A DNA stretch of 32,087 nucleotides from Chryseobacterium sp. Leaf394 (GTDB taxonomy: Bacteria > Bacteroidota > Bacteroidia > Flavobacteriales > Weeksellaceae): assembly GCF_001424105.1 (NCBI RefSeq), contig NZ_LMQH01000011.1:191832-223918 (forward strand), written 5' to 3'. Every line of letters begins with the position of its first letter. Within the stretch, counting starts at the first letter, position 1. This document shows, one piece after another, positions 23,114 through 30,155 of the stretch. The translations under genes were made by a program, and so were the position numbers. Under the pieces are notes generated by a model. It was not told where the DNA came from and searched no databases. It was given only the letters and a program-made list of their open reading frames with translations.

Positions 23114-23872
23114 TTAATTAAATCCTTCAATAATTTTAGAAAAATCTTCCACCTTCAAAGCTGCACCGCCGATCAGTCCGCCGTCGATGTCAGGTTGAGA
23201 GAAAATTTCTTTAGCATTATCAGGTTTTACAGAACCACCATAAAGGATTGACACTTCGTCAGCAACTTCCTGTCCGTACTTTTCTGCAATACTACTTCTG
23301 ATGTGAGCGTGGATTTCCTGAGCCTGCTCCGGAGTAGCTGTTTCGCCGGTTCCGATTGCCCAAACCGGTTCATAGGCGATCACTACTTTTTTAATTTCTT
23401 CTGCTGACAGCGTAAACAAAGCCGTTTCGGTCTGTGTTTTTACAACGTCAAAATGCTGTCCTGCTTTTCTCTGCTCCAGAGTTTCTCCGTTACAGTAAAC
23501 AGGAATTAAGCCTTTATCCAAAGCTAATTTCACTTTTTTGTTACAACTCTCGTCGTTTTCACCGTGGTATTGTCTTCTTTCAGAATGACCGATTAAAGTT
23601 CCGTCAGCGTCGATGGATTCAAGCATGTCGACAGAGATTTCTCCTGTGTAAGCGCCGCTTTCGTGCGTGCTGATGTCTTGGGCAAAAACTCCGATTTCGT
23701 CGTTTTCAAAAACGTCTTTTGCCATCATCAGATACAATGCCGGTGGCGCAATCCAAACTTCACAGTTGGCTTTGTTGCTCATGGTGTATTCCAGTAATTG
23801 GGTCATCAGCTGTTGAGCCTCAATTACGTTTTTGTTCATTTTCCAGTTTCCTGCAACTATTTTTCGTCTCAT
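23114..23872 (-). CDS. tpiA: Triosephosphate isomerase
   Basis: This 252-residue glycolytic enzyme interconverts dihydroxyacetone phosphate and glyceraldehyde 3-phosphate. The catalytic residues are in place: Asn9 and Lys11 in AGNWKMNK, His96 in IGHSERR and Glu168 in AYEPVWAIGTG, the last with the phosphate-gripping loop 6. YGGSVKPDN near the end is the other phosphate-binding loop. The length is normal. It lies downstream of the TerB-like, DoxX-like and DUF1599 genes on the same strand; a gap of 132 bases before it leaves room for its own promoter. Confidence 0.97.
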   Translation of the reverse strand: MRRKIVAGNWKMNKNVIEAQQLMTQLLEYTMSNKANCEVWIAPPALYLMMAKDVFENDEIGVFAQDISTHESGAYTGEISVDMLESIDADGTLIGHSERRQYHGENDESCNKKVKLALDKGLIPVYCNGETLEQRKAGQHFDVVKTQTETALFTLSAEEIKKVVIAYEPVWAIGTGETATPEQAQEIHAHIRSSIAEKYGQEVADEVSILYGGSVKPDNAKEIFSQPDIDGGLIGGAALKVEDFSKIIEGFN

Positions 23873-24004
23873 TATTTTATATTTTTCTATTAGGGTTTAG
23901 AATAAATTTTAATTGTTTGGTTAAGCGATAATTACCCAAAAATTTTCCTTACATAAGTGCTGGAGTAAGAAAGTTTTTGGGAATTTCAATCTGCGTGAGG
24001 CCTT

Positions 24005-24355
24005 CTAATTCAAATTCCAAAGGTTTTTCAAAAGCACATAGAAAGTATGCTCTTCATCGGTCACCACATCATCCGCTTTAATTAATGTTTTAGCAAATTG
24101 AATGAAATTCAGACGCTCCTTTTCAGTAGAATCCTCAAGAAAACATCTTCCGTGGAATTCAAAATGATCTTTCCACTCTTCAGGCTGAAGGAGAGCGATG
24201 GTTTCCAGCTCGTTATCCAGATTCATTTTGAATGGAAATTCGTCAGCCAGATATTGCTGAACGAGCATTCCTTCCTCGGGAGCAAATTCGCCGTCAACAG
24301 ATGAAAGAATCATTAAAAGGTGATATCCGGCGATTGATTTATTTGATTTCTGCAT
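24005..24355 (-). CDS. TerB-like small protein
   Basis: This 116-residue cytoplasmic protein is mainly helical. Its pattern resembles the TerB/DjlA-type domain: LLMILSSVDGEFAPEEGMLVQQYL at the start, with the acidic turn SVDGEF, and FIQFAKTLIKADDVVTDEEHTFYVLLKNLW near the end with the second acidic turn DDVVTDEE. TerB-domain proteins are associated with metal or tellurite stress and membrane processes, but no other ter gene is present, so function is unassigned. The gene lies 53 bases after the DoxX-like gene and probably shares its transcript. Confidence 0.68.
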   Translation of the reverse strand: MQKSNKSIAGYHLLMILSSVDGEFAPEEGMLVQQYLADEFPFKMNLDNELETIALLQPEEWKDHFEFHGRCFLEDSTEKERLNFIQFAKTLIKADDVVTDEEHTFYVLLKNLWNLN

Positions 24356-24408
24356 GCTATAATTATTTAAGATTTAAAATTCAGGATTTAAAATTGATCA
24401 GTCTGCTG

Positions 24409-25521
24409 CTATTTTATGTAGTCTTTTGCAGGTTGCTTGTCGATTATTTTTCCGTTTTTTAAGGTTAAAACGAAAGGATTGCTTCTGGCGATGGTCTTAA
24501 TGGCAGTCTCATCCATCATGGCATTTTTGACTGTTTTAAAGGTTGTCGGGATGGTAGACACTCCGTATTTTACAGCATTTTTATTCAAATTTACTTTCGC
24601 TTCCACCTGCTTCAGAAGTTCCGGAGAAACATCATGGGGATGGTAAGAAAAAATAATAACTGCCTCGGGAGCGTTCAGAATTTCGTCTGTAACCTCACCG
24701 CCTTCAGTATTTTCTACCTTGAATTTTGCTATTTCAGATTTGTAACCTTCTTTCACCAAAACAGATTCATTTTTATCTTCCTCAATTTTCCATGGAGTAT
24801 TTTCTGCCCAATACTCGGTCTGCTTGATGTAATCGTCCTGATTGACTTTTCTTACCTCCTTTGTTTTTTCGTTTTTCATTGAATAGAAAGTCTTGTATTC
24901 AAAAGGGTTTGCAGCGATTTTTTTCTTTTCGGCATTCAGATCCGTACCTATTTTATAATCCCTGAAGTCAATCAGTGGCTCCTTAATAATTCCCACCGTC
25001 ATAAAATAAATCAGAATCAGAGAGCATACGCCAAGAACAGTGTATTTTATTTTGGCATAAGAACGTGTCGGTTGTCTGTCGCTGTATTCATCGGTCTTTT
25101 GGAATTCTTTGCTGTAAAGAATAAACAGAATAATCAATCCTGCCAGAAGTACAATGTCTTTGATAAAACTCTGCCAGGGCGTAAATTTAATGGCATCTCC
25201 AAAACATCCACAATCGGTTACGACATTGAAATAAGCGGAATAAAAAGTCAGAAATCCGAAGAAAACACACAGTGCAATCAGTGCAGAAAGCGTGAATTTA
25301 AGTTTGAGTTTCAGCAAAAGCATCAGTCCAAGCCAAAGCTCCAGAACCACCATAATTATAGAAAAAAGCAAAGCAAATTTTTCCAGAAAAGGCATGTTAA
25401 AAACCGGAGGTTCAAAATATTCTTCCATTTTAAAAGAAAAACCGACCAGATCGACGGCTTTCACAAATCCGGAAGCGATGAAAATGATGGCAATGATGAT
25501 GCGCAGTAAACCTTTAATCAT
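24409..25521 (-). CDS. DoxX/MauE-like membrane protein (BT_3928 family type)
   Basis: The protein has 370 residues when begun at the ATG at 25521, one base after the DUF1599 stop; an upstream in-frame start at 25563 would overlap that gene. Four membrane segments fill the first part (about 2-140) and a fifth near 160-180. The conserved pair in DCGCFGDAIKFTPW sits after the third segment and resembles the cysteines of MauE/DoxX proteins that handle redox chemistry. A long soluble C-terminal part (about 200-370) has a thioredoxin-like pattern: AVIIFSYHPHD, STIPTTFKT and PFVLTLKNGKII, but no CxxC. It is probably an envelope redox or electron-transfer protein; the partner is not known. Confidence 0.8.
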   Translation of the reverse strand: MIKGLLRIIIAIIFIASGFVKAVDLVGFSFKMEEYFEPPVFNMPFLEKFALLFSIIMVVLELWLGLMLLLKLKLKFTLSALIALCVFFGFLTFYSAYFNVVTDCGCFGDAIKFTPWQSFIKDIVLLAGLIILFILYSKEFQKTDEYSDRQPTRSYAKIKYTVLGVCSLILIYFMTVGIIKEPLIDFRDYKIGTDLNAEKKKIAANPFEYKTFYSMKNEKTKEVRKVNQDDYIKQTEYWAENTPWKIEEDKNESVLVKEGYKSEIAKFKVENTEGGEVTDEILNAPEAVIIFSYHPHDVSPELLKQVEAKVNLNKNAVKYGVSTIPTTFKTVKNAMMDETAIKTIARSNPFVLTLKNGKIIDKQPAKDYIK

Positions 25522-25522
25522 A

Positions 25523-26089
25523 TCAAATTGTTTTGGTTTCAGATTTTTGTTCTTTTTCAGCAAATTTTATCAGGCAGAAAACAGCGTAATTCAGCATGTC
25601 AAAATAGTTGGCATCCAGACCTTCGGAAACAATAGTTTTTCCCTGATTGTCTTCTATCTGTTTGGTTCTTAAAACTTTCTGGTAAATTAAATCGGTGATC
25701 GATGAAATTCTCATATCTCTCCATGCCTCGCCGTAATCGTGGTTTTTCTTTTCCATTAAAGCCTGGGCTTCAGCAGAATATTTATCATAAAGATTTAAAA
25801 TTTCATCAGGGTTTTCATTAAAATCATTTGAAAGGCCTTTCTCAAGCTGAATTAATCCGATGATAGAGTAGTTGACAATCGCAATGAATTCTCCTTCCTC
25901 ACTTTCGTCAATCATCTTAACATCCGTCATCTGTAAAGTGCGGATTCTGTTGACTTTAATATAAATCTGATCGGTGATTGAACTCGGTCGTAAAACTCTC
26001 CACGCGGCACCGTAATCGTGCATTTTTTTGCTGAAAAGATCTCGGCATTCACTGATGATAAGACCAAATTGTTCTGAAGTTTTTGACAT
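25523..26089 (-). CDS. DUF1599 (Nmad1-like) protein with two tandem domain copies
   Basis: The protein has 188 residues with two copies of the domain. The pattern HDYG-x-AWR...R-SSITD-IY-KV-R is at residues 24-49 and again at 117-142, and each copy is followed by acidic and tyrosine-bearing segments (AIVNYSIIGLIQLE; DMLNYAVFCLIKFAE). DUF1599 was later grouped, to my recollection, with nucleotide-modification-associated domains; the activity is unknown. The start at 26089 is preferred because the in-frame ATG at 26119 lies upstream of the -7 box at 26107-26114. The neighbours (folP divergent, DoxX-like gene downstream by one base) recur in Bacteroidota as far as I recall. Confidence 0.82.
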   Translation of the reverse strand: MSKTSEQFGLIISECRDLFSKKMHDYGAAWRVLRPSSITDQIYIKVNRIRTLQMTDVKMIDESEEGEFIAIVNYSIIGLIQLEKGLSNDFNENPDEILNLYDKYSAEAQALMEKKNHDYGEAWRDMRISSITDLIYQKVLRTKQIEDNQGKTIVSEGLDANYFDMLNYAVFCLIKFAEKEQKSETKTI

Positions 26090-26106
26090 ACATTTTCTTA
26101 ATCTTT

Positions 26107-26114
26107 CAAATATA
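26107..26114 (-). promoter_or_regulatory. Bacteroidota -7 box for the DUF1599 operon
   Basis: On the minus strand TATATTTG fits TAnnTTTG and lies 17 bases before the ATG at 26089. It rules out the in-frame ATG at 26119 as the real start. Confidence 0.6.
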
Positions 26115-26213
26115 CACATTTTTGTCTTTTTAAACCGGACTTGAGACGGAATGACAGCATATAAAAGTTATGACATCAGTATAATTTTTTCTCAGAATAA
26201 TCAACTTTTGATT

Positions 26214-26221
26214 TAATTTTG
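26214..26221 (+). promoter_or_regulatory. Bacteroidota -7 box for folP
   Basis: TAATTTTG fits TAnnTTTG and overlaps the in-frame GTG at 26221, so the folP start is the ATG at 26245. It is divergent from the DUF1599 promoter about 100 bases away. Confidence 0.55.
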
Positions 26222-26244
26222 TGAGGTTAAAATACTGCAACCGA

Positions 26245-27135
26245 ATGTCCCAAAACAGCTTGCCTGAACAAAGCTCAATTTTTACTTCTCAATCGCAATT
26301 TCACTCCATAAACTGCAATGGAAGACTTGTTGATTTATCTTCACCCAAAATCATGGGAATTCTGAATCTCACACCTGATTCTTTCTCAGATGGAGGGATA
26401 TTTAATAATGAAATTTCTGCCCTTAAACATGCAGAAAAGATGTTTGCTGATGGTGCAGAAATCGTTGATATTGGGCCACAGTCTACACGCCCTAATGCTG
26501 AATTTTTAAGTTCTGATGAAGAGATAAAACGTTTGGGAAAAATTATTTCTTCCATTAAAAAAGAATTTCCGGAAGCCTTGATTTCTCTGGATACATTTTA
26601 TGCAGAAACAGTAAAATTTGGTTTCAATGAAGGAATTGATATTGTTAATGATATTTCGGGAGGACAGTTTGATTCTGAAATGTTCAGAACCGTTGCAGAA
26701 AGCGGACTACCGTATATTCTAATGCACGTCAATCCGTCTTATGAAACGATGCATGATAAAATTAAATTTCAGGATATTACACTTTCGGTCAATCAGTATT
26801 TTTCAGAAAAAACTGCAGAACTTCTAAGTATGGGCGTGAAAGATATTATTCTCGACCCAGGTTTTGGTTTTGGAAAAACGGTGGAGGATCAGATGAAAAT
26901 GATTAACGAAGTACAGTATTTAGGTTTTCAAAAATTTCCTTTACTCATCGGTATTTCCAGAAAATCTTTTATCTATAAACCTTTGGGGAAATCTCCTTCG
27001 GACATCAATGAAGAAACCCAAAAATTACATTTAAAAGTGTTGAAAAAGGATGCGAAAATTCTGCGTGTACACGATGTCGCTGAAGCGAGAAAAACGGTTG
27101 AGATTTTTCAGAATCCAGGAAAATTGAACCATTAA
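26245..27135 (+). CDS. folP: Dihydropteroate synthase
   Basis: This 296-residue cytoplasmic enzyme condenses p-aminobenzoate with the pterin pyrophosphate in folate synthesis and is the target of sulfonamides. The signature loops are present: MGILNLTPDSFSDGG near 37-51, IVDIGPQSTRP (sugar/pterin-side), LDTFYAETVKFG, VNDISGG, ILDPGFGFGKT and LIGISRKSFIYK, with RVHDVAEA close to the end. The first 25 or so residues are a variable extension. The start was set at 26245 by the promoter box. In many Bacteroidota folP is followed by a diadenylate cyclase gene; here it is followed by the terminator of the opposite-strand DUF5686 gene instead. Confidence 0.94.
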   Translation: MSQNSLPEQSSIFTSQSQFHSINCNGRLVDLSSPKIMGILNLTPDSFSDGGIFNNEISALKHAEKMFADGAEIVDIGPQSTRPNAEFLSSDEEIKRLGKIISSIKKEFPEALISLDTFYAETVKFGFNEGIDIVNDISGGQFDSEMFRTVAESGLPYILMHVNPSYETMHDKIKFQDITLSVNQYFSEKTAELLSMGVKDIILDPGFGFGKTVEDQMKMINEVQYLGFQKFPLLIGISRKSFIYKPLGKSPSDINEETQKLHLKVLKKDAKILRVHDVAEARKTVEIFQNPGKLNH

Positions 27136-27260
27136 GAAATTTAGATGGTTAAGATTTTTTGAGTGAAATATTTAAAATATTCAGTAAGAAAACACCCTAA
27201 AAATTTGTCTGCAAATCTTTGATCCATCTTAAAAACTTCCTGATCTCAATGTTTCAAATA

Positions 27261-27291
27261 AAAAACCCCTCAAAAATAAATTTAGAGAGGC
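27261..27291 (-). terminator. Rho-independent terminator for the first DUF5686 gene
   Basis: On the minus strand, CCTCTC pairs with GAGGGG (one wobble) around an AT-rich loop and is followed by a T run. It lies about 40 bases after the stop at 27330. Confidence 0.65.
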
Positions 27292-27296
27292 TTCAT

Positions 27297-27324
27297 ATTA
27301 CTCATTGCCAATTACTCATTACTC
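27297..27324. repeat. Four 7-bp tandem units between terminator and DUF5686 stop
   Basis: The units are ATTACTC, ATTGCCA, ATTACTC and ATTACTC. It occupies the space between the stop codon and the terminator, so it lies in the 3' untranslated part of the transcript. It belongs to the same class as the blocks near prmA and the ald-like gene. Confidence 0.55.
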
Positions 27325-27329
27325 ATATC

Positions 27330-29771
27330 TTAGAATCCTAAAATTTTAAACTTAAACTGTACTGCAAAATTATCTTTAAATCCTGGCGTGTTGTAATGTC
27401 CTACACGGTAGAAAAACCCTAAATTGAATTGTGAAGAAAGGAAATTATTCCATTCCAAGCCTACTTCGTTGTACAAGTGATCGAGTTTTTGAAATTCAAA
27501 CTGGTGCAATTCAGGATTTTTCATGTCGCCGATGATTCCACGGTAGATCAGATCAAAACTTGAAACATTTTTTCCGATACTTTTAAAATACCAAGGAATT
27601 CTGTGTGTAATATAGGTTCCGACAAATTTATCACTGTAATATTTTCCGCCTTCCATTGTCGCAAATCCGATGTAAGAAGTAAGGTTAAAATTAAAACCGG
27701 TTCTGCCGTTGGCCAATCCGTTCATTGTAAAATTTTTCCAGATCGGGGCGTCTCCCATAATCAATCCACCATAAAGACGAACGCCTGTAACTCCGATTTT
27801 CGTTTTGAAATTATGAGAAATCAAAGCATCTAATCTGCTGAAATTGAAATCTCCGCCTAAACTTTTGTAGCCCTGTTCATAGTTGAAATAAAACTCCGGA
27901 AACTGCTGATCGTATGTGTATTTTCCCTGCGAAGTCATGATGTTTTTAGAGTTCGGGGAATATTTTAAAGTAATTGTTGAGGAGGCGAAATCAAATTCCC
28001 TTCCCATATTGTTATAATTATAATCGAAAAGTGCTTCTTCGGTCGTTCTCTTTGCTGAAACGTTTAAAGTTAATCCGTTGGTAAGATCATTTTCATAACT
28101 TACTTTGAAACCTCTGTAACCGTTGAAAACGTTGTTGTTGATGGCTACTCCCGAGTTCATCAGTTTCATTCTGAAATTCCACAGATTTTCTGAAAAGCGT
28201 CCTGCTGCCATCACATCATCAAAATATTCCACTCTGAAAAAAGAGTTTTTCTCAAGCGTTGTTCTGATGTCGACACCAGCACCGAACTTAAAATCTTTAT
28301 CATAAATTCCATAGGCAAAATAGGCATCAGGAGAAATGTATTTATTGAATCTCTCATTCAGTTTTGCTCCTGCTCCCAATCTGAAATGCTCGTATTTATT
28401 GTATCCGATGATTCTTGAAAGATCAAAATCTACCATTCCCAAACGGAGTTTTCCTCTGACTAAACCAGCAAGAGCTTTTGCTTTTTGATTCAGTTTGTAT
28501 TTATTACTGAGGCTGTCGATTTTGGTGTAGGTCGTTTCCTCACGGTCAGAAAGTTCTTCCGTTCTATATTGATTTATCGTGCTGCCATCCGTATTTTCTA
28601 CGCTTATACTGTATCCTTTAAAATTTTTAGGATTGGTTTCCGGATTGGTTTTAAAATCGAAATAATCTGCTGTTGCAAACGCGTAAGTTCCGAATTTCTT
28701 TTTGAGTTTTTTATTTTCTTCGGTTTCTTTTTCGTCCTTATTTCCGTCGAGGTTGAAGGCGGCAGAGCCCATTTTAAGTTTGAAATCCTCTTTTACCAAA
28801 AACCATTTTCCTTCGATTGGTTTCCAGATGCTTGTGATGGTACCGTCGCTTTTTACTTTAGAATTACTTTCAATTTTCTTTAAGGCATAAGATTCTTTAT
28901 CAACATAGATATAACCGTTGAATTTTCTGTTGTTCTGAATTTTTTTGTATCCGACCTCACGGAATCTGATCACGTAATTCTGTCTACCGTCAATTTCAAT
29001 AGAATCGGTCAGGAAAAAACGATAAAGATTTCTGTTTTCTTCTTTTATCTCCTTTGGAATATCGCTCCGGTTGGAACGGAAGGCAATCAACTCATAGATC
29101 GGTTCTTTCATTCCCGAAACTTTGTTGTCGAGAATATTTATTTTTTCGCCATGTTTTTCAGAATACAAAAATTCTGAGGCACGTTCCCACAAAAACATTT
29201 TGCTGCTTCCTACCAGTTTCATGATGTTTACAGATTCCAGAGAATCTTTTTTATCATCCGCTTTCATCGGTGTTTCCGGAAGGCTCTGTAACGAATCTAT
29301 TCTTCTTGTGATAAATGAATTGTAGGCTTTTATGCTGTCTTCATCAATGTCGAGAGAGATTTTCTCATACGATTTGAAAGAGTAGGATGGAAGGCTCTGA
29401 GGTGAATTTTCTCTGTACCTGTTGTTCACTTCACGTAAAATACGCAGAGCTTCAGGGTCACTTTTGTTATCGAGAGTAACTTCCTGTATGGTTTTTGTTT
29501 TGGGGTCTTCGGTGCTTAGAAAGATTTCCATCACCTTGTCTACCACGACTTCATCTTCATAAAAACCGGCAGCAGAAACGTCGGCTTTTTTGCATTTGGT
29601 TTTAAATTCAAGTTCGCCCGATGCGTTGGTTTTTCCTAAAACAGTTCTGCCACATTTCACGGTCGCACCTGAAACAGGCTGTTGGTTTGCTGCATTTTTA
29701 ACGATAATCTTAGACTGCGAATGCAAAGACGCACAGATTACAGCAAACATGAAAATAAAGATTTTTTGCAT
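27330..29771 (-). CDS. DUF5686 outer-membrane protein with carboxypeptidase-regulatory-like domain, copy 1
   Basis: The protein has 813 residues from the ATG at 29771, which gives a standard signal peptide (MQKIFIFMFAVICASLHSQ); an in-frame ATG at 29816 would add 15 residues. After the signal comes a beta-sandwich of the CarboxypepD_reg type (about 20-95, with NQQPVSGATVKCGRTVLGKTNASGELEF), then a linker, then the DUF5686 region with ILREVNNRYRENSPQSLPSYSFKSYEK at about 120-146. The C-terminal half is rich in alternating aromatic strands ending FAVQFKFKILGF, as expected of an outer-membrane barrel. The family's function is unknown; no TonB-plug domain is seen. A paralog lies upstream, separated by one small gene. 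Confidence 0.88.
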   Translation of the reverse strand: MQKIFIFMFAVICASLHSQSKIIVKNAANQQPVSGATVKCGRTVLGKTNASGELEFKTKCKKADVSAAGFYEDEVVVDKVMEIFLSTEDPKTKTIQEVTLDNKSDPEALRILREVNNRYRENSPQSLPSYSFKSYEKISLDIDEDSIKAYNSFITRRIDSLQSLPETPMKADDKKDSLESVNIMKLVGSSKMFLWERASEFLYSEKHGEKINILDNKVSGMKEPIYELIAFRSNRSDIPKEIKEENRNLYRFFLTDSIEIDGRQNYVIRFREVGYKKIQNNRKFNGYIYVDKESYALKKIESNSKVKSDGTITSIWKPIEGKWFLVKEDFKLKMGSAAFNLDGNKDEKETEENKKLKKKFGTYAFATADYFDFKTNPETNPKNFKGYSISVENTDGSTINQYRTEELSDREETTYTKIDSLSNKYKLNQKAKALAGLVRGKLRLGMVDFDLSRIIGYNKYEHFRLGAGAKLNERFNKYISPDAYFAYGIYDKDFKFGAGVDIRTTLEKNSFFRVEYFDDVMAAGRFSENLWNFRMKLMNSGVAINNNVFNGYRGFKVSYENDLTNGLTLNVSAKRTTEEALFDYNYNNMGREFDFASSTITLKYSPNSKNIMTSQGKYTYDQQFPEFYFNYEQGYKSLGGDFNFSRLDALISHNFKTKIGVTGVRLYGGLIMGDAPIWKNFTMNGLANGRTGFNFNLTSYIGFATMEGGKYYSDKFVGTYITHRIPWYFKSIGKNVSSFDLIYRGIIGDMKNPELHQFEFQKLDHLYNEVGLEWNNFLSSQFNLGFFYRVGHYNTPGFKDNFAVQFKFKILGF

Positions 29772-29876
29772 AAATTTTTTGAAGGTGTTTAAGTAAATCT
29801 TTCTGCTGAAAGACATACCTTTTGCCTAAGAAAAAACAATGCCAAGAAATACGTTTAAAATTTCCTTACGGAATTT

Positions 29877-30113
29877 TCAGTTTAAATGTGAAAGTTTTTC
29901 AGTAAACTGTTTCGAAAATTCTTTACGGTCTTCATCCAGTTTCTCTTTATTTACAGGTAAAATATAGTTGAAGAGAATAGTGTCGTCTTCGTTTAAAAAA
30001 ATAATTTCTTTTTCTTCACCGTCGATCATCTGCGCAAAAATTTCCCACATGGAAACATCTCTTAGTTTTAACGTTTCAAAAAACAGGTCGGCCTTTATTT
30101 CGATTGATTTCAT
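29877..30113 (-). CDS. Small hypothetical acidic protein between the two DUF5686 genes
   Basis: This 78-residue cytoplasmic protein has no signal peptide or membrane segment. It is mostly charged: KADLFFETLKLRDVSMWEIFAQMIDG, EKEIIFLNEDDTILFNYILPV and a C-terminal helix KEKLDEDRKEFSKQF. I recognise no family. Its own -7 box lies upstream at 30131-30138, which supports it as a real gene. It sits in the same direction as both flanking barrels; a role with them is only positional inference. Confidence 0.6.
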   Translation of the reverse strand: MKSIEIKADLFFETLKLRDVSMWEIFAQMIDGEEKEIIFLNEDDTILFNYILPVNKEKLDEDRKEFSKQFTEKLSHLN

Positions 30114-30130
30114 AAAATATTTACTGAGTG

Positions 30131-30138
30131 CAAAGCTA
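30131..30138 (-). promoter_or_regulatory. Bacteroidota -7 box for the small gene at 29877-30113
   Basis: On the minus strand TAGCTTTG fits TAnnTTTG and lies 17 bases before the ATG at 30113. The best TTTG upstream is 26 bp away, longer than the usual spacing. Confidence 0.5.
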
Positions 30139-30155
30139 AATATTTCTGTTTAAAT

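Noticed and set aside
25072..25672. Plus-strand open frames across the DoxX-like and DUF1599 genes
   Set aside because: They lie antisense to well-supported genes with recognised domains and have no domain content of their own.
28485..28890. Plus-strand frames of up to 132 residues inside DUF5686 copy 1
   Set aside because: Antisense shadow of a conserved gene; Phe-rich composition typical of reverse-strand reading.
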